From assembly GCA_023390815.1 (NCBI GenBank), contig JAEWCC010000064.1, positions 1 through 43,887 of the forward strand: a stretch of DNA of 43,887 bases, in the 5' to 3' direction. Positions within the stretch are counted from its first letter, which is position 1. The number at the start of each line of letters is the position of its first letter. The position numbers were made by a program, and so were the translations under genes. Of this stretch, positions 1 through 7,227 are shown one piece after another. The notes under the pieces were generated by a model that made no database searches, had not been told where the DNA came from, and saw only the letters and a program-made list of their open reading frames with translations. Origin of the DNA: Bacillota bacterium (GTDB lineage: Bacteria; Bacillota; Clostridia; Christensenellales; SZUA-584).

Positions 1-271
1 GTGCGATTAAGAATGCAGCGCCCCCGGCAACCCGAGGAGCCGGACCCGGAAATACCAGCAGAACATCGCCTGCGGCAGAGAGACAAAGACCGATCATGAT
101 GAACGCGTAATACGGCTGGGCTGCGCCCAGACGGCCCGCAAATGCAATCAGTACAAAACTTAAGCTCGCAATCGTTTTCACCGTCAGTTTTGAACCGAAG
201 CTGCCGCGGACTCGTATGGCGGCATACAGCCCAGCGAATACGCACATTAAAACAAGGAAAGCGTATTGCAA
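1..271 (-). CDS. YhhN family (lysoplasmalogenase-like) membrane protein, C-terminus cut by window edge
   Basis: Only the first 90 residues lie in the window; the gene runs off the left edge. The translation is very hydrophobic, with about three membrane helices. Near residues 68-89 it has a Gly-Asp-Val-Leu-Leu stretch followed by Phe-Leu-Ile-Ala-His, which matches the GD..L...AF...H signature of the YhhN family. That family includes the integral-membrane lysoplasmalogenase TMEM86B, and the bacterial substrate is generally unknown. The start is TTG, which directly follows the stop of the upstream DUF1292 gene and has a GAGGA sequence about 7 bases before it. An internal ATG at codon 9 is the alternative. 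Coupling to the DUF1292 gene looks likely. The family call is fair; the enzymatic role is inferred. Confidence 0.6.
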   Translation of the reverse strand, partial: MQYAFLVLMCVFAGLYAAIRVRGSFGSKLTVKTIASLSFVLIAFAGRLGAAQPYYAFIMIGLCLSAAGDVLLVFPGPAPRVAGGAAFLIA

Positions 272-547
272 CTATTCTTCCTCGTCTTCGTAATACAACC
301 TTTCAAATTCTTCCCACACCTTATCAAGCTTCGCTTCGTCCTCGATAGGCGTATAGCAGTCACCGCCGTCTTCATCTTCCATGATCTCAAGCAGCACCAC
401 TTCCCCGTTTTTAATCCCATCCACTTCGGTTTCGGGCGTCAGCGCAACATAAAAGCTGTCCTCGAAATCGAACGTCATCACATGCAAGAAGCTGACGTCC
501 TTTCCGTTCTCATCCTGCAATACGACTACATCCTGATCTTCTTCCAT
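272..547 (-). CDS. DUF1292 family protein (YrzB-like)
   Basis: Small acidic protein of 91 residues, rich in Asp and Glu, ending in an EDEEE tail. It has the DUF1292 pattern of a short beta-rich core (ENGKDVSFLHVMTFDF..., then YVAL, EVVLLEI). Function is unknown. The open frame extends upstream to a TTG at 574, but an AGGAG sits 8 bases before the ATG at 547, so that ATG is the better start. It follows ruvX, and the order ireB-ruvX-DUF1292 is the conserved Firmicutes arrangement (yrzL-yrrK-yrzB in Bacillus), which supports the family call. Confidence 0.85.
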   Translation of the reverse strand: MEEDQDVVVLQDENGKDVSFLHVMTFDFEDSFYVALTPETEVDGIKNGEVVLLEIMEDEDGGDCYTPIEDEAKLDKVWEEFERLYYEDEEE

Positions 548-620
548 GTTCATCCACTCCTGTTTATTTGCCAATCGGCATATTCATTATGACCTTGATG
601 CGGTTTGTTATTCACCGCAT

Positions 621-1031
621 CTATATCTTATGGGTATCCAGATATGCACGAAGAATATATACTGCGGCAAGCTTGTCTATCACCTGCCTGCGCTTCTGGC
701 GGGACATATCTGCCTCCAGAAGCGTACGCTCCGCGCTGACGGTTGTAAGCCGCTCGTCCTGAAACGCGACTGCCTTGCCTAATTCGGCGACTTCGGCCAT
801 GAACGCGCGTACGGACTGCGCTGCCGGTCCTTCCGTGCCGTTCATATTGAGCGGCAAGCCCGCCACAATCAGCTCGGCCCCGAGAGATTTTGCCTTATCT
901 GCGATATATTTTGCATCATCTACACCGGTGCGGGTATAGGTTTCAACGCCCTGCGCCGTGATTCCCAGGGGATCGCACACCGCAATGCCAATGCGCTTTT
1001 CACCGATATCCACGCCCATGACTCTCTTCAT
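621..1031 (-). CDS. ruvX: RuvX/YqgF putative pre-16S rRNA nuclease
   Basis: RNase H-fold protein of 136 residues. It shows the family signatures in order: MGVDIGEKRIGIAVCDPLG with the first catalytic Asp near the N-terminus, the GLPLNMNGTEGP loop, and the DERLTT motif. YqgF matures the 16S rRNA 5' end in Escherichia coli; the family was first named a Holliday junction resolvase. The longer frame starts at 1052, but GGAAAGGGAA lies just before the ATG at 1031 and the protein then begins MKRVMGVD, as is usual. A hairpin terminator separates it from ireB upstream, so ruvX depends on read-through or an unseen promoter. Confidence 0.93.
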   Translation of the reverse strand: MKRVMGVDIGEKRIGIAVCDPLGITAQGVETYTRTGVDDAKYIADKAKSLGAELIVAGLPLNMNGTEGPAAQSVRAFMAEVAELGKAVAFQDERLTTVSAERTLLEADMSRQKRRQVIDKLAAVYILRAYLDTHKI

Positions 1032-1058
1032 ATATTCCCTTTCCTGCTGCATTGGATA

Positions 1059-1085
1059 TAAAAAAAGCCGTGTTTCACGGCTTTT
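1059..1085 (-). terminator. Rho-independent terminator between ireB and ruvX
   Basis: On the minus strand AAAAGCCGTG pairs with CACGGCTTTT across a 3-base loop, followed by a run of seven T. It lies after the ireB stop and only 28 bases before the ruvX start, so it should reduce transcription from ireB into ruvX. Confidence 0.85.
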
Positions 1086-1123
1086 ACGCTGCCGCGCGGG
1101 AAAAACACATCTGTCCCGTGCGG

Positions 1124-1393
1124 TTATTCCTCCGCTCTGTTCATGTTCTCAATATAAACTTTCACAAACTCTTCGAGAAGCTCGTCGCGCTCCACACGTT
1201 TCACGATGGATCGTGCGTTTTTATAGCTTGTAATATAGGTTGGATCCCCTGAAATGATATAACCGACGAGCTGGTTCACAGGATCATAGCCTTTATCCTT
1301 GAGCGCATCACAAACAAGCCAGATGACCTCACGCGCAGGGTTGTCCAGCTCCTTCTCGAGTGAAAATTTTACCGTTTCGTCGAATTTAACCAC
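1124..1393 (-). CDS. ireB: IreB family regulatory phosphoprotein (UPF0297)
   Basis: 89-residue protein with the UPF0297/IreB signature: FDETVKFS at the N-terminus, GYDPVNQLVGYIISGDPTYI in the middle, and ARSIVKRVERDELLEEFVKVYI near the end. In Enterococcus faecalis IreB is a substrate of the IreK PASTA kinase and affects cephalosporin resistance; its threonines lie at the N-terminus, where a Thr is also present here (DETVKF). The start is GTG at 1393 because AGGGGGTG lies 6 bases upstream; a longer GTG start at 1402 would overlap that ribosome binding site. It is the first gene after a strong promoter. Confidence 0.9.
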   Translation of the reverse strand: MVKFDETVKFSLEKELDNPAREVIWLVCDALKDKGYDPVNQLVGYIISGDPTYITSYKNARSIVKRVERDELLEEFVKVYIENMNRAEE

Positions 1394-1415
1394 AACAAGC
1401 ACCCCCTATGCGCTT

Positions 1416-1444
1416 ATTATATACCAAATATGGCGATAGTTCAA
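1416..1444 (-). promoter_or_regulatory. Sigma-A promoter for ireB
   Basis: On the minus strand TTGAAC (1439-1444) and a consensus TATAAT (1416-1421) are separated by 17 bases, about 23 bases before the ireB GTG. No operator is obvious. Confidence 0.8.
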
Positions 1445-1506
1445 ACGGTAAAACGATGATTATGCTTATATTTAGCACTCTTGTAACGTTTCGTAACCAT
1501 TTCTAA

Positions 1507-1575
1507 ACAGACATTTGGGGGTGCAGCAAGCCTGCGTAATGTTCGCCAGCCAAACGATAACAGGCTGCGGCCCCC
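1507..1575 (-). other. Imperfect long hairpin in the gap between ytxH-like gene and ireB
   Basis: On the minus strand GGGGG near 1575 can pair with CCCCC near 1510, and GCAG plus CCTG can pair with CTGC and CAGG in the same arms, leaving bulges and a loop of about 26 bases. No T-run follows, so it is not a normal terminator. It could be a small RNA, a decayed terminator or chance; no known RNA family is recognised. Confidence 0.25.
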
Positions 1576-1586
1576 CGCGTCTTCGA

Positions 1587-1748
1587 TCAGCTGCCCGATT
1601 CCATTTTGTTCATATGGGTATCAATCACTCTTCTGCCTCTGTGAACAGCACGCTGTATTTGCGGCTTGATATACGGCATTGCCACCACGGTGGCAGCTGC
1701 GCCGATTACGCTGCCGGCGATCATACCCCAAACCAAATTTCCTCTCAT
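1587..1748 (-). CDS. Small YtxH-like membrane protein, 53 residues
   Basis: Short gene starting MRGNLVWGMIAGSVIGAAAT and ending DTHMNKMESGS. AAGGAG lies about 9 bases before the ATG, a good ribosome binding site. The N-terminal half is one glycine- and alanine-rich membrane helix (about residues 5-25) followed by a basic amphipathic tail with KPQIQRAVHRGRR, as in YtxH-type small membrane proteins. Function is unknown. It lies between iscU and ireB, where many Clostridia carry mnmA and alaS. The real coding status is supported by the ribosome site and protein-like composition only. Confidence 0.65.
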   Translation of the reverse strand: MRGNLVWGMIAGSVIGAAATVVAMPYIKPQIQRAVHRGRRVIDTHMNKMESGS

Positions 1749-1838
1749 CGATCAAACACTCCTTTCAAGCAGTCGCTTACCTGTATTTTGCTCAATAGGA
1801 GGATGAATATGACATCCATATCCATCAATTATTGGTTT

Positions 1839-2204
1839 TTACTTCCTTGAGCGATAATCGACGATAGCAGCTTTGATGGCATCCTCCACCATCAGCGAGC
1901 AATGCCACTTCTTCTCAGGCAGCCCGCCCAGCTCCTCCACGATATCGGCCTTGCTGATCTTTTCAGCCTCGTCCACTGTCCTGCCCTTGGCCATATCAGT
2001 GGCAATGCTGGAGGAAGCGATCGCCGCACAGCACCCATAGGTCTTGTATTTGATGTCTGTGATGTGATCGTTCTCAATGCGCAGGTACATTTCCATCGTA
2101 TCGCCGCATTCGCTGCTGCCCACCTCCGCGTAACCGTCCGGATTCTCCAGGGTCCCTACGTTGTGCGGATTTTTAAAATGCTCCAACACCTTTTCGTTAT
2201 ACAT
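1839..2204 (-). CDS. iscU: IscU/NifU-like iron-sulfur cluster scaffold
   Basis: Fe-S scaffold protein of 121 residues that receives sulfur from IscS and assembles [2Fe-2S] clusters. The three ligand cysteines are present at C33 (ECGD, with D35), C58 (GCCAAIAS) and C102 (WHCS). The start is the ATG at 2204, preceded by AAGGAG; the frame extends upstream only by running inside iscS. The start overlaps the end of iscS by 8 bases, suggesting translational coupling of desulfurase and scaffold. It is the last gene of iscR-iscS-iscU. A second copy with the same ligands lies at 41717-42085. Confidence 0.93.
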   Translation of the reverse strand: MYNEKVLEHFKNPHNVGTLENPDGYAEVGSSECGDTMEMYLRIENDHITDIKYKTYGCCAAIASSSIATDMAKGRTVDEAEKISKADIVEELGGLPEKKWHCSLMVEDAIKAAIVDYRSRK

Positions 2205-3369
2205 GCTTCTCGTCTCCTTTACGCTGGTTAAAAAGCGGCGAAAACTGCTGCAACCGCTGCGCCGCATTGCGGGTGATTTCAACTGCCGCTTCAATATCCT
2301 TTTCGGTATTCTCGCGTCCTATGGTAAAGCGCACCGCCCCGCGCGCCTCCGTTATCGAAAGACCCATCTCCAGCAGCACATATGAAGGCTTGGTGGAGCC
2401 TGATGAGCATGCCGAACCCGCCGATACCGCTACGTCCTCCAGATCGAGATGCGTCAGCAGCGCTTCCGCCTCAATACCATCAAAGGATATATTCACATGA
2501 CCCGGCAGACGATCCGTCGGATGTCCGTTGAGCTTCGTCATAGGCAGTGCCAAAAGTTCTTCCGAAAGCTTTTTTGAAAGCGCAGCCTCGTGCTGCGCAT
2601 TCTGTCCGATCTCTGCCACGGCGATTTCGAGCGCCTCACCGAGCCCTACGATGCCCGGCACGTTGAGCGTACTGGCCCGCATATCACGCTCCTGGGAACC
2701 CCCGTGCAAAAGTTTGGCGATCGGGGTTCCGCGCCGTATATAAAACGCGCCCACCCCCTTGGGGCCATAAAACTTATGCGCGCTCATGGACAGCAGATCA
2801 ATGCCCATCTCCTCCACATCAACGGGTACGTGGCCGACAGCCTGTACCGCATCGGTATGAAAAAGCACGCCATGTTCCCGGGCAATCTTCCCGATATCCC
2901 GGATTGGCATGACGGTCCCCGTTTCATTGTTGGCAAACATGATGCTGATGAGGATCGTGTCCTCACGCAGCGCTTCGCGCACGCTTTGTGCGCACACCAT
3001 GCCTGTGCTGTCAACGGGTAAATATGTGACGTCGAACCCCTTGGTCTCCAGGTACCGGCAGGTGTCCAGCACCGCGTGGTGCTCAATGCACGATGTGATG
3101 ATGTGTCCGCTGCCCTGTTTTTCCGCGATGCCGCGGATGGCCCAGTTGTCACTTTCCGTGCCACCCGAGGTAAACACGATCTCTTCAGGCGAAGCGCCGA
3201 TCGCCTTGGCCGTCTGCTGCCGCGCAGCCATCACGGCCTTCTCCGCCTTGCGTCCGTATCCGTGTACGCTCGAAGGATTCCCAAAATGCTCCGAGAAGTA
3301 CGGCAGCATCTTTTCTAACACGCGCTGATCCGTATAGGTCGTTGCCGCGTGGTCCAGATAAATTCCCAT
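2197..3369 (-). CDS. iscS: Cysteine desulfurase (IscS/NifS family)
   Basis: PLP enzyme of 390 residues that converts cysteine to alanine and passes persulfide sulfur to IscU and other acceptors. It begins MGIYLDHAATT, the usual N-terminus; the longer frame from 3462 lies in the iscR gene and is rejected. Seen motifs: TSGGTESDN (PLP phosphate region), IEHHAV with the PLP-stacking His, SAHKF with the Schiff-base lysine K199, and the mobile active-site loop SAGSACSSG with C321. It follows the Rrf2 gene by one base and overlaps iscU. The second desulfurase at 42075-43265 is clearly a separate paralogue. Confidence 0.95.
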   Translation of the reverse strand: MGIYLDHAATTYTDQRVLEKMLPYFSEHFGNPSSVHGYGRKAEKAVMAARQQTAKAIGASPEEIVFTSGGTESDNWAIRGIAEKQGSGHIITSCIEHHAVLDTCRYLETKGFDVTYLPVDSTGMVCAQSVREALREDTILISIMFANNETGTVMPIRDIGKIAREHGVLFHTDAVQAVGHVPVDVEEMGIDLLSMSAHKFYGPKGVGAFYIRRGTPIAKLLHGGSQERDMRASTLNVPGIVGLGEALEIAVAEIGQNAQHEAALSKKLSEELLALPMTKLNGHPTDRLPGHVNISFDGIEAEALLTHLDLEDVAVSAGSACSSGSTKPSYVLLEMGLSITEARGAVRFTIGRENTEKDIEAAVEITRNAAQRLQQFSPLFNQRKGDEKHV

Positions 3370-3370
3370 C

Positions 3371-3823
3371 CTAACACCTGATATCCTTTGCTTCCGGGCT
3401 TGTCTCACCCATCCGCCTGTAATCGTCCAGCATGTCCTGCAGCGTAATCCCGTTGATGACATGGTTGAAGCCGTCGTATATGCGCTGCCAAATCACATGG
3501 GTCGTGCAAACGCCCGCGTTCTTGCACTCGGTCGCTTCTTCGCCCACGCATTCCGCCGGAGAGAGCTCCCCTTCCAGCGCAACCAATACGCGTCCTACAG
3601 AAATTTCGTTGGGAGGCGCAATCAGGCTGTAGCCTCCGCCTGCGCCGCGTGTGCTGCCGACGAGTCCCGCGCTTTTGAGCCGTGCAAATATCTGCTCCAG
3701 ATACTGCTCGCTCAATCCCTGGGCCGCAGCGATTTGCTTAATACTGAGCGTGCCTTCACCATGTGCCTTAGCCAGTTCAAACATCGCCCTCAGGCCGTAC
3801 CGGCCCCGTGTCGATATGATCAA
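3371..3823 (-). CDS. Rrf2 family regulator with three-cysteine cluster site (IscR-like)
   Basis: 150-residue winged-helix regulator: STRGRYGLRAMFELA, then the recognition region LSEQYLEQIFARLKSAGLVGSTRGAGGGY. Cysteines at 92, 100 and 106 form a Cys-X7-Cys-X5-Cys block, similar to the [2Fe-2S] site of IscR (Cys-X5-Cys-X5-Cys in Escherichia coli), so an Fe-S sensing role is likely. The start is TTG at 3823: AAGGAG lies 7 bases before it, and the protein then starts at the family's usual position. The ATG at 3841 would be upstream of that site. It heads the iscR-iscS-iscU operon and probably represses its own promoter through the palindrome at 3849-3879. Confidence 0.88.
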   Translation of the reverse strand: MIISTRGRYGLRAMFELAKAHGEGTLSIKQIAAAQGLSEQYLEQIFARLKSAGLVGSTRGAGGGYSLIAPPNEISVGRVLVALEGELSPAECVGEEATECKNAGVCTTHVIWQRIYDGFNHVINGITLQDMLDDYRRMGETSPEAKDIRC

Positions 3824-3848
3824 CGCGTTGCTCCTTCCCACTTTGATT

Positions 3849-3879
3849 CTGAAATCCGAGTCTTTTAGTCGGGTTTATG
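3849..3879. promoter_or_regulatory. Rrf2/IscR-type palindromic operator
   Basis: The inner arms read AAACCCGACT and ACTCGGATTT on the minus strand around a 5-base centre (AAAAG); 8 of 10 positions are symmetric. The CCGACT core resembles the type 1 IscR site of Escherichia coli. It sits at the 3' edge of the -10 box and covers the likely start point, the position expected for autorepression. A related palindrome lies before the second iscS (43288-43318). Confidence 0.65.
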
Positions 3880-3905
3880 ATACCCCGGCACCCGCATTTT
3901 GTCAA
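3877..3905 (-). promoter_or_regulatory. Sigma-A promoter of iscR-iscS-iscU
   Basis: TTGACA (3900-3905) and TATCAT (3877-3882) on the minus strand, spacer 17. The -35 box begins directly after the T-run of the upstream terminator. Confidence 0.88.
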
Positions 3906-3907
3906 TA

Positions 3908-3940
3908 TAAAAAACCCGCCGGATATTATTCTCCTGCGGG
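3908..3940 (-). terminator. Terminator after the CPCC gene
   Basis: CCCGCAGG and CCGGCGGG form an 8-bp stem with one mismatch, followed by TTTTTTA on the minus strand. It ends the CBS/CPCC transcript and isolates the isc promoter. Confidence 0.85.
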
Positions 3941-3980
3941 CTTATGGTTGCTATTCTTTTAATATAAATTTAGACATAAC

Positions 3981-4265
3981 TCAGGTTTCCCAATCAATGC
4001 CTTTCAATTCTTCTTTCTCCGGTTTCCTGACGTATTGCATAAGTCTGGACTCAGATGCTCCAAAACGCATGTAGTTTTCTCTTGCTTCCAGCAAGGAAAC
4101 CTTGTTAGCTCCGCCTCTGTAATTGGGCTGTGATAATTGAACGCCATCATCTTCCCAAAAACAAACGGGACAAATGTCAAACGTGTTATTTGGCAACTCA
4201 TCATATGTATAATAGCCGCAGCATGGGCATCTATACTTACTTTTCATATCCAAATACACCACCAT
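3981..4265 (-). CDS. CPCC family cysteine-rich (zinc-ribbon) protein
   Basis: Protein of up to 94 residues with RCPCCGYYTYDE and, 15 residues further, DICPVCFWEDDGVQ. The two Cys pairs fit the CPCC cysteine-rich family, which presumably binds zinc; no function is established. An ATG at 4247 (start MKSKYRCPCC) is closer to the usual family start, while the ATG at 4265 has an AGG six bases upstream, so the start is uncertain. It lies 24 bases behind the CBS-domain gene and is followed by a terminator. Confidence 0.75.
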   Translation of the reverse strand: MVVYLDMKSKYRCPCCGYYTYDELPNNTFDICPVCFWEDDGVQLSQPNYRGGANKVSLLEARENYMRFGASESRLMQYVRKPEKEELKGIDWET

Positions 4266-4289
4266 GTAAGGCCTGTCGACACCCTGTTT

Positions 4290-4733
4290 TCAGCCGGATT
4301 GCATTTCCGATCCGGAATGATTCGCCTTGCATTCGTGAAGCCGGTCGTAATAGTACTGCATAATGTCTTTGCGCGTAACGATGCCGATAAACAGCCCGCG
4401 GTCGTCGGTCACGGGGATGAAGTTCTGGTTCATCGCCATCAGCAGCAGGTCTTCGATCGCTGCGTTGACGTTGACGGGCGCATTCTGCCTGCCTTTTAGA
4501 ATGTCCCGAACGAGATGCTGCTCGCGTTCGTGGTTGTCAAACGCGGAATGCTCCAGCACCGCCCAGAGCAAGTCACCTTCACGCAATGTCCCGATGTAAT
4601 GCCCCGATTTATTGATCACAGGTATTGCGTTGTAGCCATGATGCTTCATCTTCTCTAAAGCCTGCCGCAGTGTGTAGTGGTCATAGATATACACGAGATC
4701 CGTTTTAGGCTTTAAAAAGAACAATATATTCAT
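4290..4733 (-). CDS. CBS-domain pair protein
   Basis: 147-residue protein made of two CBS domains (about residues 10-65 and 75-135), seen from the repeated pattern of a MKHHGYNAIPVINKSGHYIGTLREGDLL unit in the first and NFIPVTDDRGLFIGIVTRKDI in the second. CBS pairs bind adenosine nucleotides and usually sense energy state; stand-alone pairs have varied partners. AAGGAAG lies before the ATG. It probably shares a transcript with the CPCC gene; the ftsZ terminator separates it from the division cluster. Confidence 0.88.
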   Translation of the reverse strand: MNILFFLKPKTDLVYIYDHYTLRQALEKMKHHGYNAIPVINKSGHYIGTLREGDLLWAVLEHSAFDNHEREQHLVRDILKGRQNAPVNVNAAIEDLLLMAMNQNFIPVTDDRGLFIGIVTRKDIMQYYYDRLHECKANHSGSEMQSG

Positions 4734-4801
4734 GAAGAACTTCCTTATCCATTAACGCGCATTCATACGCGGTTATTATGGGCTCACTGCGCCCAGAAAT
4801 G

Positions 4802-4831
4802 ATAAAACCCGCCGCCAGCCAAGGCGGCGGG
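4802..4831 (-). terminator. Terminator at the end of the ftsZ transcript
   Basis: CCCGCCGCC and GGCGGCGGG form a perfect 9-bp stem with a 6-base loop, then TTTTAT on the minus strand, 10 bases after the ftsZ stop. The plus-strand side also has a T-run. Confidence 0.92.
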
Positions 4832-4840
4832 CGTTTTTCG

Positions 4841-5980
4841 CTAAAAGTCCCGCTTGACCTTTTTCCGGCGGAGGAAAGGCGGTATATCAAGGTCGTTGCC
4901 CGTATCGGAGAGCGAGCCCAGAATAGGTTCTTTGCGCTCAGGCTTCACGGGGATAAAATCCTTCTCATCCATGTTATCCCTCATGTGGATCTCTTCGCGT
5001 ACCTCGGCAACCTTGGGCCGCTTGACGCCGCCAAATCCGGTCGCAATCACCGTAATGCGCACTTCGTCCTCAAGGCTGTCATCGGTATCCGCGCCGAAGA
5101 ATATGTTGGCCTCAGGATCAGCCGCCTGACGGATCAGGTTCGCAGCCTCCTCGATCTCGAGCAGACCAATCGTAGGATCACCCGTCACGTTATACAATAT
5201 GCCGCGCGCTCCCTCGATGCTGGTTTCAAGCAGCGGGCTTTGAATCGCCTGTTTCGCCGCGTCCATCGTCTTGTTGTCGCCATAGCCTACGCCGATGCCC
5301 ATATGCGCGACGCCGCGTTCCATCATGACGGTGCGCACATCCGCAAAGTCGAGATTCACAAGCGCCGGTTTGACGATAAGATCGGTAATACCCTGTATGC
5401 CCTGCCGCAGCACATCGTCCGCGACACGGAACGCCTCGAGCATGGAAGTGCCCTTACCGATCACCTGCAGCAGTTTGTCGTTCGGAATCGTCACAATGGT
5501 ATCGACGACTTCCATCAGCGTCTCATGACCGTTCTTCGCGCGGTTCAACCGCTGGCCGCCTTCGAATAGAAACGGCATCGTGACAACCGCGACGGTCAAA
5601 ATGCCCTTTTGACGCGCCAGCTCGGCGATGACGGGCGCAGCACCGGTGCCGGTTCCGCCTCCCAGTCCGGCGGCAATATAAACCAGGTTTGCACCTTCGA
5701 TCATGGCTTTAATCTCTTCGATGCTTTCCTCTGCGGCGCGCTTGCCCAGCGATGGGTCCCCGCCCACGCCAAGGCCGCCGGTAAGCTTTTCGCCCAGCTG
5801 TATTTTATTTTTGGCGTGAGACAACAACAGCGCTTGCTTGTCCGTATTGACGGCGAAAAATTCTGCGCCTGTCACACCGTGATCGATCATACGGTTAACC
5901 GCATTATTGCCGGCGCCGCCCACACCGATCACTTTTATTTTTGCAATACTGTCTTGTTCCACATCGATTTCCAGTGGCAT
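4841..5980 (-). CDS. ftsZ: Cell division protein FtsZ
   Basis: Tubulin-like GTPase of 379 residues that polymerises into the division ring. Seen: GVGGAGNNAVNRMI at 19-32, the tubulin signature GGGTGTG at 107-113, the NLDFADV T7 catalytic-loop region, and the C-terminal peptide DIPPFLRRKK that binds FtsA and other partners. It lies 24 bases after ftsA and is the last gene of the cluster. Length is typical, with a short linker before the tail. Confidence 0.98.
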   Translation of the reverse strand: MPLEIDVEQDSIAKIKVIGVGGAGNNAVNRMIDHGVTGAEFFAVNTDKQALLLSHAKNKIQLGEKLTGGLGVGGDPSLGKRAAEESIEEIKAMIEGANLVYIAAGLGGGTGTGAAPVIAELARQKGILTVAVVTMPFLFEGGQRLNRAKNGHETLMEVVDTIVTIPNDKLLQVIGKGTSMLEAFRVADDVLRQGIQGITDLIVKPALVNLDFADVRTVMMERGVAHMGIGVGYGDNKTMDAAKQAIQSPLLETSIEGARGILYNVTGDPTIGLLEIEEAANLIRQAADPEANIFFGADTDDSLEDEVRITVIATGFGGVKRPKVAEVREEIHMRDNMDEKDFIPVKPERKEPILGSLSDTGNDLDIPPFLRRKKVKRDF

Positions 5981-6004
5981 GATAACCCCCCTTATTCGCG
6001 GCTG

Positions 6005-7186
6005 TCAATCGTACATTTTTTCTGACAGCCTGTTGAATAGCGATTTCCCGCTGTACCCCTCATCAAAATAATCACTTTCAAACACATAGTCCAGCAGCGC
6101 CAGCGCTGTATAATAGTTCGGCGTTGAAAGCTGCGGCGCTTCCACGCCCGGCATTCTGATCTGCCTTTTCAGCTGGCTCTGCAGCATATCCCGTGCGCCC
6201 TTCATCATGGCGAGGCCACCGCCCGAGAGGAAGATTCGCGTCCTCCTCGCAATACTCAGCGGGCTTTGTTCCATGGCCTGTGTAATCAGTGCGCACAACT
6301 GTTCGGTTCTTGCCTCGATGATGTCTGCCACCATGGTATGGCTGAACTTCTCCAGCCTGCCGGATTTCTGTCTGGCATAATCATAGTACTTTGCACCAGT
6401 ATTTTCAAGGCCGAACGAATACCGCTTTTTTATCTGCTCCGCCGCATCTGCATCCACATTCATTACGACGGATAAGTCATTGGCAATCTGCATGCCTCCG
6501 ATCGGTATCGTCTTATTATACACAATCGCATCGCCGTATACAACCGTTACATTGGTATCGTGATAACCAACGTTCAGCAGAACGGCGCTGGCGTCACGTT
6601 CTTCCGGCGGTACAAGGAACAGGCTTTCTGCCAATAAATCGGGAATAAACGCCCTCACCTTTACGCCCAGAGACTCCATGTATGTTTCCGCATCACGCAT
6701 GAACTGCCTGTTTGCGAATACAAACGATATTTTTCCGTATATCTCCGCCGCTTTGATACCAACGACGTCGATACTGGGTCCAGCTTCGTCCGGGGAAAAG
6801 TACACTGGCGTCGCGGAAACCATGGAATAACGGGGATCGTCGGAAAATCGGTTGGCGTCTTTTATCAGGTTGTCTACGTCTTGCGCCGTGATCACGCCTG
6901 TTTTGACTTCTGTAAAACCTTCCTGACAGATTACCCTGGAAAACACGCCTGGGACACCGATATAAGCTTCTTTTACGCGCCGCTTCGCTTTTTTCTCGGC
7001 CAAATAGATCGATTTTGCGATGGCATCCTCAACATTCGACGGCCTGATCCATCGACCATTCTTGAGCCCCTCATACTGTACGATGCCACTGCCCAATACC
7101 TCGAAACGCCCGATCGATCTGGCCTGCCCGATTACGCATATGATCTTCGACGTGCCGAACTCGATGGCGGCCGTGGTATTCTTCAT
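6005..7186 (-). CDS. ftsA: Cell division protein FtsA
   Basis: Actin-like protein of 393 residues that tethers FtsZ to the membrane. The N-terminal phosphate-1 region AAIEFGTSKIICVIG, the SHS2-type 1C domain (about 80-160), the IPIGGMQIANDLS region and the phosphate-2 loop IFLSGGGLAMMKG are recognisable. The last residues, KSLFNRLSEKMYD, form the expected short amphipathic membrane-binding helix. It has its own promoter and a hairpin in the ftsQ-ftsA gap, so ftsA-ftsZ can be transcribed apart from the long operon. Confidence 0.93.
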   Translation of the reverse strand: MKNTTAAIEFGTSKIICVIGQARSIGRFEVLGSGIVQYEGLKNGRWIRPSNVEDAIAKSIYLAEKKAKRRVKEAYIGVPGVFSRVICQEGFTEVKTGVITAQDVDNLIKDANRFSDDPRYSMVSATPVYFSPDEAGPSIDVVGIKAAEIYGKISFVFANRQFMRDAETYMESLGVKVRAFIPDLLAESLFLVPPEERDASAVLLNVGYHDTNVTVVYGDAIVYNKTIPIGGMQIANDLSVVMNVDADAAEQIKKRYSFGLENTGAKYYDYARQKSGRLEKFSHTMVADIIEARTEQLCALITQAMEQSPLSIARRTRIFLSGGGLAMMKGARDMLQSQLKRQIRMPGVEAPQLSTPNYYTALALLDYVFESDYFDEGYSGKSLFNRLSEKMYD

Positions 7187-7227
7187 CTTTTGGCCAATAT
7201 CCCCTCAAACAAAATAACAATAAAACC

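Noticed and set aside
1507..1575. Terminator for iscR-iscS-iscU-ytxH
   Set aside because: The hairpin has no T-run after it; kept only as a candidate RNA structure.
1810..1851. Plus-strand 13-codon ORF with an AGGAGGATGAATATG start region near 1797-1812
   Set aside because: The ribosome-site match is probably chance; the peptide has no features and ends inside the opposite-strand iscU stop region.
4778..5569. 263-codon plus-strand ORF opposite ftsZ
   Set aside because: It starts at the ftsZ terminator and mirrors the ftsZ coding frame; FtsZ is unmistakable on the minus strand.
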